The notes beneath the pieces are model-generated. The model was not told the DNA's origin. It did no database searches and worked only from the letters and a program-made list of their open reading frames with translations. 64,000 bases of DNA from Roseateles_E cavernae (GTDB lineage: Bacteria > Pseudomonadota > Gammaproteobacteria > Burkholderiales > Burkholderiaceae_C): the NCBI RefSeq assembly GCF_040187885.1, contig NZ_JBDPLH010000009.1:124001-188000 (forward strand), given 5' to 3'. This document shows positions 25,896 through 34,724 of this stretch, piece by piece. The position numbers and the translations under genes were made by a program. Position 1 is the stretch's first letter. Each line of letters opens with the position of its first letter.

Positions 25896-26321
25896 ATGGC
25901 ACTCGACAAAGTTCTCTACACCGCCACCGCCACCGCCACCGGCGGCCGTGAAGGCAAGGCCTCCTCGTCCGACGGCGCTCTGAGCGTCACGCTGAGCACG
26001 CCCAAGGAACTCGGCGGCGCCGGTGGCTCGGGCACCAACCCCGAGCAGATGTTCGCCGCCGGTTATTCGGCCTGCTTCATCGGCGCGATGAAGGCCGTGG
26101 CCGGCAAGATCAAGATCGCCGTGCCGGCCGATGTGTCCATCACCTCGGAAGTGGGCATCGGCCCGATTCCCGCCGGCTTCGGCATCCAGGTCGCGATGAA
26201 GATCAGCCTGCCGGGTCTGGAGCGCAGCCAGGCCGAGGCCCTGGTGGCCGCCGCCCACCAGGTCTGCCCTTACTCGAACGCCACGCGCGGCAATATCGAT
26301 GTGAGCCTGACCATCGTCTAA
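25896..26321 (+). CDS. ohr: Organic hydroperoxide resistance protein Ohr
   Basis: 141 residues, OsmC/Ohr fold thiol peroxidase that reduces organic hydroperoxides, acting as a dimer in the cytoplasm with lipoyl-protein electrons. The catalytic cysteines are at the canonical positions: C60 in GYSACF and C124 in HQVCPYS. The conserved arginine is R18 (GGREGKASS) and the catalytic glutamate is in NPEQMFAAGY. A ribosome site (AGGAAG) precedes the ATG. It forms an operon with ohrR, and a hairpin follows at 26340-26359. Confidence 0.97.
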   Translation: MALDKVLYTATATATGGREGKASSSDGALSVTLSTPKELGGAGGSGTNPEQMFAAGYSACFIGAMKAVAGKIKIAVPADVSITSEVGIGPIPAGFGIQVAMKISLPGLERSQAEALVAAAHQVCPYSNATRGNIDVSLTIV

Positions 26322-26339
26322 GGACCTTGGCCGAGCCAG

Positions 26340-26359
26340 ACAGGGGCTGCGGCCCCTGT
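26340..26359. terminator. Hairpin between convergent ohr and asparaginase genes
   Basis: ACAGGGGC and GCCCCTGT form an 8 bp stem around a 4-base TGCG loop, followed on the plus strand by TTGTCGTTT. Its place between two convergent stops suggests a shared, possibly bidirectional, terminator; the T-tract is imperfect. Confidence 0.6.
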
Positions 26360-26366
26360 TGTCGTT

Positions 26367-27305
26367 TCAGGCCAGCAATTCGAGCAAGAGTTCGATACGC
26401 GCCTTGACCGGGCTCAGCGCGCCGGCGCTGGGCAAAGCATCAGCCGAGGGCGTGACCGGACCGGCATCGCAGCGGCTGCTGCGCAGGATCCTGACGCCCT
26501 GCTGCTGGGCACTGCGCAAGGCCTGCTCCAGCGACAGCGACAGCGTGCCATTGCCGGTGCCGGCCACCACCAGGCCGTCGACCCCCTGGGCCAGCAAGGC
26601 CTGCACGAGCGCGCCGTCGGCGCCGACATGGTTCAACACGATCTGCACGCGCGGCCAGGCCGCAGCGGGCTTGCCGATACGCGCCAGACCGACGACGCCC
26701 TCCGCTGCCGGCCACGCACCCAAGGGGCGCAGCACGCCCTCCTCCACGACGGCGACCAGGCCGCCATCACTGGAAGCAAAGGCATCGACCTTGTAGCTGT
26801 GCACCTTGCGGATCTGCTCGGGCCCATGAACAGCGCCCGCAAACACGGTGAGCACCCCTTGCGCACCTTCATCGCTGGCAACGCTGACGGCATCGAGCAG
26901 GTTCTGCGGCCCATCGGTCTGCAAGGCCGTGGCCGGTCGCATCGCGGCGGTCAACACCACCGGCTTGCGCGGCGCCAGCACGCGGTGCAGGAAATAAGCC
27001 GTCTCTTCCAAGGTATCGGTGCCATGGGTGATCACAATCCCGGCCACCTCCTCGCGTGCCAGATGGTGGGCCACGCGCTCGGCCAGCCGCTGCCAGGTGG
27101 CGAAGTCCATGTCCTTGCTGTCGAGCTGGGCCACTTGCTCGGCCTCCAGCGCGCGCTGCGCCAGCGGCGGCACGGCCGAGACCAGATCGTCCACGCCCAG
27201 CTGGGCGGCGGTGTAGCCGACGTTGTCGGACGCCGTGCGGGCCTGGCCGGCAATCGTGCCGCCGGTGCCCAGGATCACGATAAGAGGCTTGTTCTTGCTG
27301 ACCAC
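26367..27305 (-). CDS. L-asparaginase family protein
   Basis: 312 residues using the GTG at 27305, preceded by AGGAAG; the frame is open much further upstream but that part is antisense to lexA. Both catalytic threonine motifs are present: GTGGTIAGQA near residue 12 and VITHGTDTLEETAYF near residue 90 (THGTDT), with the C-terminal NGTLSLSLEQALRSAQ region of bacterial type asparaginases. The protein hydrolyses asparagine to aspartate and ammonia. There is no signal peptide from this start, so it is likely cytoplasmic, although the sequence style resembles type II enzymes. The start is 29 bp from the SOS box of lexA. Confidence 0.92.
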   Translation of the reverse strand: MVSKNKPLIVILGTGGTIAGQARTASDNVGYTAAQLGVDDLVSAVPPLAQRALEAEQVAQLDSKDMDFATWQRLAERVAHHLAREEVAGIVITHGTDTLEETAYFLHRVLAPRKPVVLTAAMRPATALQTDGPQNLLDAVSVASDEGAQGVLTVFAGAVHGPEQIRKVHSYKVDAFASSDGGLVAVVEEGVLRPLGAWPAAEGVVGLARIGKPAAAWPRVQIVLNHVGADGALVQALLAQGVDGLVVAGTGNGTLSLSLEQALRSAQQQGVRILRSSRCDAGPVTPSADALPSAGALSPVKARIELLLELLA

Positions 27306-27333
27306 GGTCACTTCCTGGATGAATGAACAGTTA

Positions 27334-27349
27334 CTGGATATATACTCAG
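27334..27349. promoter_or_regulatory. SOS box (LexA operator)
   Basis: CTG-N10-CAG with an AT-rich centre (CTGGATATATACTCAG), a good match to the betaproteobacterial/E. coli LexA box. It lies 32 bp before the lexA start and 28 bp before the divergent asparaginase start, indicating lexA autoregulation and possible effects on asparaginase. Confidence 0.88.
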
Positions 27350-27381
27350 GCGCATCTTTCCCAGATGTCTGCGAGCCCAGC

Positions 27382-28092
27382 ATGGACGATATCAGCCCCA
27401 GTGTTTCCACCGTCAAATTGACGGCACGCCAGCAGCAGATCCTTGACTTGGTGCGCCAGGCCATCGAGCAGACCGGAGCCCCTCCGACCCGCGCCGAGAT
27501 CGCCAACGAGCTGGGTTTCCGCTCGGCCAATGCGGCCGAGGAGCATCTGCAGGCCTTGGCGCGCAAGGGGGTGATCGAACTGGTCGGCGGCACCTCGCGC
27601 GGCATCCGGCTGAAGTCGGACACCTTGAAAGCCATGCATCAGGAGCGCCGCGCCCGTGAGGACTTCCAGTTCTCGCTGCCGATTCCGAATCTGTCGCAGC
27701 TCACCCTGCCCCTGGTCGGGCGCGTTGCGGCCGGCCATCCCATCCTCGCGCAGGAGCATATCGAGCAGAGCTACACGGTCGAGAGCGGCATGTTCGCGCG
27801 CCGACCCGATTTCCTGCTGAAGGTGCGCGGCATGAGCATGAAGGACGTCGGCATCATGGACGGCGATCTGTTGGCGGTGCAGAAGGCCAGCGAAGCCAAG
27901 AATGGGCAGATCGTCGTCGCACGGCTGGGTGATGAGGTCACCGTCAAGCGCTTCAAACGCAGTCGCAGCGGCGGCATCGAGCTGCTGGCCGAGAACCCTG
28001 ACTTCGAACCCATCCTGGTCGCGGCCGGCGATGAAAGCTTTGCACTGGAAGGTCTGGCCGTCGGTCTGATTCGCGGGCAAATGGCCTTCTGA
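27382..28092 (+). CDS. lexA: SOS repressor LexA
   Basis: 236 residues from the ATG at 27382 (MDDISPSVSTVKLTARQQQI). The N-terminal winged helix binds SOS boxes (PPTRAEIANELGFRSANAAE). The C-terminal S24 peptidase domain self-cleaves when stimulated by RecA filaments: cleavage site A117-G118 (GRVAAGHP), nucleophile S152 (GMSMKDVG), general base K189 (VTVKRFKR), all at the same spacing as in E. coli. It is longer than the E. coli protein because of an insert in the linker (about 77-105). A SOS box lies just upstream. Confidence 0.98.
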   Translation: MDDISPSVSTVKLTARQQQILDLVRQAIEQTGAPPTRAEIANELGFRSANAAEEHLQALARKGVIELVGGTSRGIRLKSDTLKAMHQERRAREDFQFSLPIPNLSQLTLPLVGRVAAGHPILAQEHIEQSYTVESGMFARRPDFLLKVRGMSMKDVGIMDGDLLAVQKASEAKNGQIVVARLGDEVTVKRFKRSRSGGIELLAENPDFEPILVAAGDESFALEGLAVGLIRGQMAF

Positions 28093-28110
28093 TACTGCGG
28101 CCGCAATCAG

Positions 28111-28137
28111 GTTTGCAGGGATGAAGTCTCTGCAAAC
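28111..28137 (+). terminator. Inverted repeat downstream of lexA
   Basis: GTTTGCAG (28111-28118) and CTGCAAAC (28130-28137) form a stem that can extend by GGA/TCT with a wobble pair, leaving a 5-base loop, 18 bp after the lexA stop. It is followed by ATTTGATATG rather than a clean T-run, so it is a weak terminator candidate. Confidence 0.5.
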
Positions 28138-28160
28138 ATTTGATATGTCTCGGCGCATAA

Positions 28161-28191
28161 GAAAAAACCCTGGATGCTTGCGCTTCCAGGG
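28161..28191 (-). terminator. Rho-independent terminator of the tRNA operon
   Basis: On the minus strand CCCTGGA and TCCAGGG form a 7 bp GC-rich stem around AGCGCAAGCA, followed directly by six T. It lies 11 bp downstream of the last tRNA-Asp gene, exactly where the minus-strand tRNA transcript should stop. Confidence 0.9.
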
Positions 28192-28201
28192 CTTCAAATG
28201 T

Positions 28202-28278
28202 TGGCGGAGTGGACGGGACTCGAACCCGCGACCCCCGGCGTGACAGGCCGGTATTCTAACCAACTGAACTACCACTCC
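28202..28278 (-). tRNA. tRNA-Asp(GTC), copy 1
   Basis: 77 nt including encoded CCA. On the minus strand it begins GGAGTGGTAGTTCAG, has the anticodon loop CTGTCAC (anticodon GTC), T-loop GGTTCGAGTCC and 3' GTCCACTCCGCCA closing the acceptor stem. It is the last gene of the cassette, identical over its full length to the copy at 28671-28747. Confidence 0.97.
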
Positions 28279-28357
28279 AGATACTCTTGCGAATATCAGA
28301 TAAGTTCTGTAGTTTCTCGAAGCATGCGCTTCCAAAACTACCAAGCCTTATCAAACT

Positions 28358-28433
28358 TGGCGTCCCCTAGGGGATTCGAACCCCTGTAGTCACCGTGAAA
28401 GGGTGGTGTCCTAGGCCTCTAGACGAAGGGGAC
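28358..28433 (-). tRNA. tRNA-Glu(TTC), copy 1
   Basis: 76 nt including CCA. It begins GTCCCCTTCGTCTAG on the minus strand, has anticodon loop CTTTCAC (anticodon TTC), T-loop GGTTCGAATCC and ends GGGGACGCCA. Identical to the copy at 28818-28893. Its synthetase gene gltX is just upstream in the same orientation. Confidence 0.97.
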
Positions 28434-28500
28434 TAAACCTTCTATTTACTTCTTCTACCTTGCTGCCCGAGCCGCGCGCCACCGCCACCCTGAAGTGACT

Positions 28501-28576
<76 letters not shown>

Positions 28577-28670
28577 AAATTTCGGGCTACACGCTGCTCA
28601 AGCAGTAATTTCTCTCAAAATACAAGCGGCCAACTGAATGGCCGCTTACCGATACGAATCGGGCAAACCT

Positions 28671-28747
28671 TGGCGGAGTGGACGGGACTCGAACCCGCGA
28701 CCCCCGGCGTGACAGGCCGGTATTCTAACCAACTGAACTACCACTCC
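28671..28747 (-). tRNA. tRNA-Asp(GTC), copy 2
   Basis: Same 77 nt sequence as the gene at 28202-28278, anticodon GTC, encoded CCA. It closes the upstream copy of the Ala-Glu-Asp cassette. Confidence 0.97.
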
Positions 28748-28817
28748 GCAGTGGGATAATTTCATAACTGCTGCAGTATACATTATATATCGCAGCAATT
28801 ATCAAGTTTATCAAACT

Positions 28818-28893
28818 TGGCGTCCCCTAGGGGATTCGAACCCCTGTAGTCACCGTGAAAGGGTGGTGTCCTAGGCCTCTAGACGAAGGGGAC
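28818..28893 (-). tRNA. tRNA-Glu(TTC), copy 2
   Basis: Same 76 nt sequence as the gene at 28358-28433, anticodon TTC, encoded CCA. The flanking bases on both sides (TCAAACT before and TAAACCTTCT after, plus-strand order) are also shared with copy 1. Confidence 0.97.
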
Positions 28894-28962
28894 TAAACCT
28901 TCTGAATTCTACTTCCTCATACTTGAACTGCGCGCCAACCAAATACCCAGTAACTGAACATT

Positions 28963-29038
<76 letters not shown>

Positions 29039-29116
29039 TCAGATCATGCAAGCCGCTTCGATTACTCGTTGCTGCCTGCTGTTCTTTGTGTATCGCGCTG
29101 TTCAAGCGAGACATAG

Positions 29117-29146
29117 AGTATAGAACGATTTTTATGCGCAGCGCAA
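29117..29146 (-). promoter_or_regulatory. Candidate promoter of the tRNA operon
   Basis: On the minus strand TTGCGC (29141-29146) and TATACT (29117-29122) are 18 bp apart. The -10 is a good match and the -35 is weak. It overlaps the last codons of gltX and would start transcription about 70 bp before tRNA-Ala. Confidence 0.4.
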
Positions 29147-30532
29147 GCGTTCGACCACATTTTCTTTATCGAACAGTTCCAGCACGGCGTCGACCGACGG
29201 AGTTTGTGCACGACCACACACCAGCACCCGCACCGGTATCGCCAGTTGCGGCATCTTCAGACCGTGAGCCGTGATGGTTTCCTTGATCGCGGCCTGGATG
29301 CCGGCCTTGTTCCACTCGGCAGTGGCGAGCTTGTCGGCCAGCAATGCGAGCGCGGGCTTCACCGCGTCGCTGACATGGGTGGCCAGATCCTCGGCGCTGG
29401 GCTGCACCGGCGCGAAATACATGGCCAGCCAATCGGCCAGCGCCACCGTGGTCGCGCAGCGATCCTTGAACAGCGCGCACATGGCCGGCAGCCGGCCGAG
29501 ATCGGCGCTGATGCCGCGCTTGGCCAGTTGCGCCGCGACGAGCGCCGACAGGCGCGTGTCATCGGCCTGCTTGATGTACTGGCTGTTGACCCACTCCAGC
29601 TTGGCCGGGTCCCATTGCGCCGGGCTCTTGGAGAGATGCGAACCGTCGAACCAGCTGACCAGCTGTTCGCGCGAGAACAGCTCGTCATCACCGTGGCTCC
29701 AGCCCAGGCGCGACAGATAGTTCAGCATCGCCTCGGGCAGATAGCCGTTCTCCTCATAGGCGGTGACGCTGACCGCGCCGCGGCGCTTGCTCAGCTTCTG
29801 GCCATCGTCGCCGAGGATCACCGGCACATGGCCGAAGGCCGGCAGCGGCGCGCCCAGCGCGTTGAAGATATTGATCTGCCAGGGCGTGTTGTTGACATGC
29901 TCGTCGCCACGGAACACATGGCTGATCTTCATGTCCCAGTCGTCGATGACCACGGCGAAGTTGTAGGTCGGCACGCCATCGGTGCGCTGGATGATCAGGT
30001 CGTCGATCTCGCGGTTGTTGATCGTGATCGGGCCCTTGCACAAGTCATCCCAAGTCACATCGCCGCCGATCGGGTTCTTGAAGCGCACAACCGGCTTGAC
30101 CCCCTCGGGAACGGCGGGCAACACCTTGCCGGCTTCCGGACGCCAGGTGCCGTCATAGCGGCGCTTCTCGCCGCGCGCTTCCTGGCCGGCCTTCATCGCA
30201 TCCAGCTCCTGGGGCGTGCAGTAGCAGCGGTAGGCGGTGCCGGCGGCGATCATCTGCTCGATCACCTCGTTGTAGCGCGCCAGGCGCTGCATCTGGTAGA
30301 TCGGGCCTTCGTCGTATCCCAGCCCCAGCCACTGCATCGCGGCCAGGATCTGGTCGACCGAGTCCTGGGTCGAGCGCGCGACATCGGTGTCCTCGATGCG
30401 CAGCACGAACTGGCCACCGTGATGACGGGCATAGGCCCAGGAGAACAGCGCCGTACGGGCGGTGCCCAGGTGCAGAAAGCCGGTCGGCGATGGGGCAATG
30501 CGGGTGCGGACAGGGGTGCGGGTTTGTATCAT
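29132..30532 (-). CDS. gltX: Glutamyl-tRNA synthetase
   Basis: 466 residues, class I aminoacyl-tRNA synthetase that charges tRNA-Glu. The HIGH-type motif is PSPTGFLHLGTARTAL near the N-terminus, and the KMSKS-type motif is GQKLSKRRGAVSV at about 250. The CYCTPQEL zinc-site-like region and the C-terminal anticodon-binding helical domain are present. It sits directly upstream of, and parallel to, two tRNA-Glu genes. The gene starts 37 bp after the purF stop and may be read from the purF operon. Confidence 0.97.
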   Translation of the reverse strand: MIQTRTPVRTRIAPSPTGFLHLGTARTALFSWAYARHHGGQFVLRIEDTDVARSTQDSVDQILAAMQWLGLGYDEGPIYQMQRLARYNEVIEQMIAAGTAYRCYCTPQELDAMKAGQEARGEKRRYDGTWRPEAGKVLPAVPEGVKPVVRFKNPIGGDVTWDDLCKGPITINNREIDDLIIQRTDGVPTYNFAVVIDDWDMKISHVFRGDEHVNNTPWQINIFNALGAPLPAFGHVPVILGDDGQKLSKRRGAVSVTAYEENGYLPEAMLNYLSRLGWSHGDDELFSREQLVSWFDGSHLSKSPAQWDPAKLEWVNSQYIKQADDTRLSALVAAQLAKRGISADLGRLPAMCALFKDRCATTVALADWLAMYFAPVQPSAEDLATHVSDAVKPALALLADKLATAEWNKAGIQAAIKETITAHGLKMPQLAIPVRVLVCGRAQTPSVDAVLELFDKENVVERLRCA

Positions 30533-30569
30533 GGCGAGATCAGGTATTCATGGTCTTCGGCAGCGGCAC

Positions 30570-32084
30570 TCAGCCCTGCTCCGTGCCGCTTTGCAGGGCC
30601 AGCCGGGTGCGGGCCGGGCCGTCCTCTTCCTCGCCCTGCGACTTGCGCTGCTCCTGCATCGTCGCGAAATCTTCGGCCGAGACATCGCCGGTGATGTAGC
30701 TACCGTCGAAGCAGGAGGCCTCGAAGCCGTTCAAGCCCGGGCGCAGCGCTGCGACCACGCGCTTCATCGCATCGACGTCCTGGTAGATCAGCGCATCGGC
30801 GCCAATGTACTGGCGGATTTCCTCGATCGAGCGGTTGTGCGCGATCAGCTCTTCGCTGGTGGGCATGTCGATGCCGTAGACATTCGGGTAGCGCACCGGC
30901 GGCGCGGCCGAGGCCAGATAGACCTTGCGGGCGCCGGCCTCGCGGGCCATCTGGACGATCTCCTTCGAGGTAGTGCCGCGCACGATGGAGTCATCGACCA
31001 GCAGCACATTGCGGTTCTTGAACTCCAGGCCGATCGCATTGAGCTTCTGGCGCACCGACTTCTTGCGCGCGCCCTGCCCCGGCATGATGAAGGTGCGGCC
31101 GACATAGCGGTTCTTCACGAAGCCCTCGCGATAGGGCTTGCCGATGCGGTGCGCCAGCTGCATCGCCGAGGGCCGGCTCGACTCGGGGATCGGGATCACG
31201 ACATCGATATCGCTGGGTGGCATCGTCGAGATCAGGCGCTGGGCCAGGGTCTCACCCATATTCAGCCGGGCCTGGTAGACCGAGATGCCGTCCATCACCG
31301 AGTCCGGGCGTGCCAGATAGACGAACTCGAACATGCAGGGGTTCAGCGTCGGGGTGTCGGCGCACTGCTGCGTGTGCATCTGGCCGTTCATGTCGATGAA
31401 GATCGCCTCGCCGGGCGCCACATCGCGGATCAGCTGATGGCCGGTGCCCTCCAGTGCGACGCTCTCGCTGGCCACCATGATCTCGCCGTCGGCCGCCTGG
31501 CCGAAGCACAGCGGGCGGATGCCGTAGGGGTCGCGGAAGGCCAGCAGGCCATGGCCGGCGATCAGCGCGATCACCGCGTAGGAGCCCTTGATGCGCTTGT
31601 GCACCGCCCGCACCGCCTTGAACACCTCCTCGGGCGTCACCGGCAGATCGCGCGCGGCCAGCTCCAGCTCGTGGGCGACGACATTGATCAGCACCTCGGT
31701 GTCGCTCTCGGTGTTGATATGGCGACGGTCGATGTCGAACAGTTCCTTCTTCAGTGCATGCGCATTGGTCAGATTGCCGTTGTGCACCAGCACCAGGCCG
31801 AAAGGCGCATTGACATAGAAGGGCTGGGCCTCTTCCTCGCTGTAGGCATTGCCGGCGGTCGGGTAGCGCACCTGGCCCAGGCCGATCGCGCCCGGCAGCG
31901 CCCGCATATTGCGGGTGCGGAACACATCACGCACCATGCCGCGCGCCTTGTGCATAAAGCACTTATTGCCTTGCATGGTGACGATGCCGGCAGCGTCCTG
32001 GCCACGATGCTGCAGCAGCAGCAAGGCGTCATAAATCAGCTGATTGACCGGCGAGCGAGAAATCACTCCGACGATGCCACACAT
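30570..32084 (-). CDS. purF: Amidophosphoribosyltransferase PurF
   Basis: 504 residues; the first committed step of purine synthesis, making phosphoribosylamine from PRPP and glutamine. After removal of Met the N-terminal nucleophile is C2 (MCGIVGVISR). The glutaminase domain continues with HRGQDAAGI and GLGQVRYPTAGN; the phosphoribosyltransferase domain carries the PRPP loop VLLVDDSIVRGTTSKEIV. It follows cvpA on the same strand (39 bp gap), the conserved cvpA-purF order. No purine riboswitch or PurR site is evident in that gap. Confidence 0.97.
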   Translation of the reverse strand: MCGIVGVISRSPVNQLIYDALLLLQHRGQDAAGIVTMQGNKCFMHKARGMVRDVFRTRNMRALPGAIGLGQVRYPTAGNAYSEEEAQPFYVNAPFGLVLVHNGNLTNAHALKKELFDIDRRHINTESDTEVLINVVAHELELAARDLPVTPEEVFKAVRAVHKRIKGSYAVIALIAGHGLLAFRDPYGIRPLCFGQAADGEIMVASESVALEGTGHQLIRDVAPGEAIFIDMNGQMHTQQCADTPTLNPCMFEFVYLARPDSVMDGISVYQARLNMGETLAQRLISTMPPSDIDVVIPIPESSRPSAMQLAHRIGKPYREGFVKNRYVGRTFIMPGQGARKKSVRQKLNAIGLEFKNRNVLLVDDSIVRGTTSKEIVQMAREAGARKVYLASAAPPVRYPNVYGIDMPTSEELIAHNRSIEEIRQYIGADALIYQDVDAMKRVVAALRPGLNGFEASCFDGSYITGDVSAEDFATMQEQRKSQGEEEDGPARTRLALQSGTEQG

Positions 32085-32123
32085 GGGACTACTTCCTTGT
32101 CGTGAAAGATCTGAAGCCGCAGC

Positions 32124-32612
32124 TCAGACCGGGATGAACTTGAGCACTTCGGCCGGCAGCACCGGCGTCAACAGATGCAAGGCGGCCTGCAGCCAGGGCG
32201 CCACCTGAGATTCCTGCCAGGGCCCGGAACGCACGGCCGGCGTCATGCTGACCAGCACCACCGCCAGCAGGCCGATCAGCACGCCGCGCAACACACCAAA
32301 GCCCCCGCCCAGCACCCGGTCGATGATGCTCAGCGGCGTCGCATGGATCAGCGCCCGCAGCAGCCGCGCCGACAGGCCCCACAGCAGCAGTATCAGCATG
32401 AAGGCGAGCACCAGGCTCAGCGCATGCAATAAATTCGGCGCCAGCTGGTCCTGCGGCAGCCAGTTCGCAATGAAAGGAGCGACAAAGGGGCAGGCGAAGT
32501 AGGCCACCACCCAACCCAGGATAGACAGGACTTCGAAGACCAGCCCGCGCCACAGACCCAGCAGCACCGAGACGGCCAGAACACCCAGCAGTACCAGATC
32601 GACCCAGCCCAT
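32124..32612 (-). CDS. cvpA: CvpA family membrane protein
   Basis: 162 residues with four hydrophobic helices (about 4-22, 26-50, 62-86, 100-122). The N-terminal WVDLVLLGVLAVSVLLGLWRGLVFEVLSILGW is characteristic of CvpA, an inner-membrane protein named for colicin V production and tied to envelope homeostasis. It lies between the SPOR protein gene (6 bp gap) and purF, the order found in E. coli and most proteobacteria. Confidence 0.95.
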   Translation of the reverse strand: MGWVDLVLLGVLAVSVLLGLWRGLVFEVLSILGWVVAYFACPFVAPFIANWLPQDQLAPNLLHALSLVLAFMLILLLWGLSARLLRALIHATPLSIIDRVLGGGFGVLRGVLIGLLAVVLVSMTPAVRSGPWQESQVAPWLQAALHLLTPVLPAEVLKFIPV

Positions 32613-32618
32613 GGTGCA

Positions 32619-33350
32619 TCAAAGCGTCAGCACGGCCGTCGACAAACCGCCGCCGCGCACCTTGGCCGCCACCTTGTCGGCCTCCTCGCGGCTGCCGAAG
32701 GGGCCGACCCGAACCCGGATGCGTTTGCCATCCGCCGTGTCCACGGCCTGCGTATACGTCTTCAAGCCCATGCGCTCGACCTTCATGCGCGCCTCCTGGG
32801 CGGCCTTGCCATCGGCATAGGCACCGACCTGGACAATGAAACGCCCATCGGACTTGCTGTCAGCCTTCTTCTCGACCGGCTTGCCTTCCAGCAAGGCCTG
32901 CACACGGGCCGACTCCTGCGTCTTCGGCTGAGCCGTCTCGACGGGCTTCTTCTCGACCGGCTTCTCCAGCGGCTTGGGCTTGTCTGCGGGCTTTTCGATG
33001 ACTCGTTCCACCGGCTCGGGCTTGGGCTCGGTGACCACAGCCGGTGCTTCGGTGGGCGCCTGGGCCACCGGCGCTTCGCCCACAGCCGGCAAGGACGCGG
33101 GCAAGGCCGGCGGAATCACCACGGCCGGCATGGCTTCCTTGCGCGGAATGTCGATCGGCAGATCGACCGGGATGGGGCGCGGCTGGGTCTCGAAGATCAG
33201 CGGGAAGCCGATCACGCCAACGCCCACCAGCAGGGCCGCGCCAATCAGGCGGCGGCGCGCCCTGACCCGCAGCTGCTGCACCACAGTGTCCGAGACCGGT
33301 TTTGCCGCGGCTTGATCGGGCGAGCGTTTGAAAAAAGACAGCAAACCCAT
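32619..33350 (-). CDS. dedD: DedD-like SPOR-domain cell division protein
   Basis: 243 residues. One membrane helix near the N-terminus (about 34-52, RLIGAALLVGVGVIGFPLIF) follows a short basic cytoplasmic tail. A Pro/Glu/Lys-rich periplasmic linker (about 55-165) leads to a C-terminal SPOR domain (about 167-243, FIVQVGAYADGKAAQEARMK, KRIRVRVGPFGSREEADKV) that binds denuded peptidoglycan at the septum. The folC-dedD-cvpA-purF order matches E. coli, which supports the symbol. Confidence 0.92.
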   Translation of the reverse strand: MGLLSFFKRSPDQAAAKPVSDTVVQQLRVRARRRLIGAALLVGVGVIGFPLIFETQPRPIPVDLPIDIPRKEAMPAVVIPPALPASLPAVGEAPVAQAPTEAPAVVTEPKPEPVERVIEKPADKPKPLEKPVEKKPVETAQPKTQESARVQALLEGKPVEKKADSKSDGRFIVQVGAYADGKAAQEARMKVERMGLKTYTQAVDTADGKRIRVRVGPFGSREEADKVAAKVRGGGLSTAVLTL

Positions 33351-33388
33351 GAGCTGGAGAGTCGGACAGTGCGTGTTGGAGAGAGTGC

Positions 33389-34705
33389 TCAGGCGCCAGC
33401 GGCTGGCTTGCCGGCGACCAATCGGGGGACACCATGCTTGAGAACGCCGCCCACGGTGAAGAAGGAACCGAAGACCAGAATTCTATCAGCGGGGTCGGAC
33501 TCGGCCGCCGCTGCGCTCAGGGCGTCCATGGGGTCCGCATGCCGCTGCACGGTCACGGCGGCCGGGGTCTTGATGGCGCCGGCGGCGCGCAAGGACTCGA
33601 ACTGCACGGCCAGGGCCTCGGCCTTGGCCGCGCGCGGCAGGTCCAGGTCGGTAAAATGCCAGACATCGACCAGGTGCGAGATGCGCCCGATGATCTGGGC
33701 CAGATCCTTGTCGGCCATCGCACCGAACACCACCCGGGTGCAGGGGAAGAAGCCCATCTGATCGAGGTTCTGCGCCAGCGCCGCCACCGCGTGCGGGTTG
33801 TGCGCGACATCCAGCACCAGGGCCGGCTGGCCCGGCACCACCTGGAAACGCCCCGGCAGCTCGACCAGGGCCAGACCGGTGCGCACCGCCTGCGCGCTGA
33901 TCGGCAGTCGCTCGTACAAGGCCTCGAACACCGCCAGCACGCCGGCCGCGTTCAGCAGCTGGTTGACGCCGCGCAGCGAGGGATAGGCCAGGCCGCTGAA
34001 GCGGCGCTCGCGGCCCACCCACTGCCATTGCTGGCGGTCGCCGCTATAGCTGAAATCCTGCCCCAGCTGGCGCAGATCGGCGCCGATCTTGCTCGCATAG
34101 GCCGCCAGCGAGGCCGGCGGCACCGGATCGCTGACCACCACGGGCCGGCCGGCTCGCATGATGTGCGCCTTCTCATGCCCGACCGACTCGCGGTCGGGGC
34201 CCAGATACTCGGTGTGGTCCAGGTCGATGCTGGTGATCACGCTGCAATCGGCGTCGATGCAGTTGACGGCGTCCAGCCGTCCGCCCAGCCCCACTTCCAG
34301 AATCACCAGATCCAGCGGCTCGGCCGCCAGCCGGCTCATGATGGCCAGGGTCGTGAACTCGAAGTAGGTCAGCGCCAGGTCAGCGCGCGCCTTCTCGACG
34401 GCCTCGAAATGCGGCAGCAGCGAATCCGCCTCGACCGGCGCGCCGGCCACCCGGCAGCGCTCCTGAAAATGCACCAGATGCGGCTTGATGTAGAGCCCGA
34501 CCCGGTAGCCGGCCTGCAAGGCAATCGATTCCAGCATCGCGCAGGTCGAGCCCTTGCCATTGGTGCCGGCCACCATCACGACCGGCGCCTCGAACTTCAG
34601 CCCCATGGCCTCGCGCAGACGCTGCACCCGCGCAAGCGTCATGTCGATTTCCTTGGGATGCAGTCGCTCGCAGTGGGCCAGCCAGTCGTCCAGATTCTTC
34701 TTCAT
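33389..34705 (-). CDS. folC: Bifunctional folylpolyglutamate synthase/dihydrofolate synthase FolC
   Basis: 438 residues, Mur-ligase family enzyme that adds glutamate to dihydropteroate and folates. The ATP loop is GTNGKGSTCAMLE (about 47-59), followed by the conserved EVGLGGRLDAVN and SIDLDHTEYLG, and in the C-terminal domain LPGRFQVVPGQPALVLDVAHNPHA and FGAMADKD. It begins 67 bp downstream of accD, with a strong hairpin between them (34725-34746), and ends 38 bp before dedD. Confidence 0.96.
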   Translation of the reverse strand: MKKNLDDWLAHCERLHPKEIDMTLARVQRLREAMGLKFEAPVVMVAGTNGKGSTCAMLESIALQAGYRVGLYIKPHLVHFQERCRVAGAPVEADSLLPHFEAVEKARADLALTYFEFTTLAIMSRLAAEPLDLVILEVGLGGRLDAVNCIDADCSVITSIDLDHTEYLGPDRESVGHEKAHIMRAGRPVVVSDPVPPASLAAYASKIGADLRQLGQDFSYSGDRQQWQWVGRERRFSGLAYPSLRGVNQLLNAAGVLAVFEALYERLPISAQAVRTGLALVELPGRFQVVPGQPALVLDVAHNPHAVAALAQNLDQMGFFPCTRVVFGAMADKDLAQIIGRISHLVDVWHFTDLDLPRAAKAEALAVQFESLRAAGAIKTPAAVTVQRHADPMDALSAAAAESDPADRILVFGSFFTVGGVLKHGVPRLVAGKPAAGA

Positions 34706-34724
34706 GCCATGTCCAAATGAAGAC

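Noticed and set aside
27346..28389. Apparent protein frames across the tRNA genes (sequence styles like VVQLVRIPACHAGGRGFESRPL and WTGLEPATPGVTGRYSNQ)
   Set aside because: These are the classic spurious translations of tRNA genes and their complements; the DNA folds as tRNA-Asp and tRNA-Glu and has no ribosome site.
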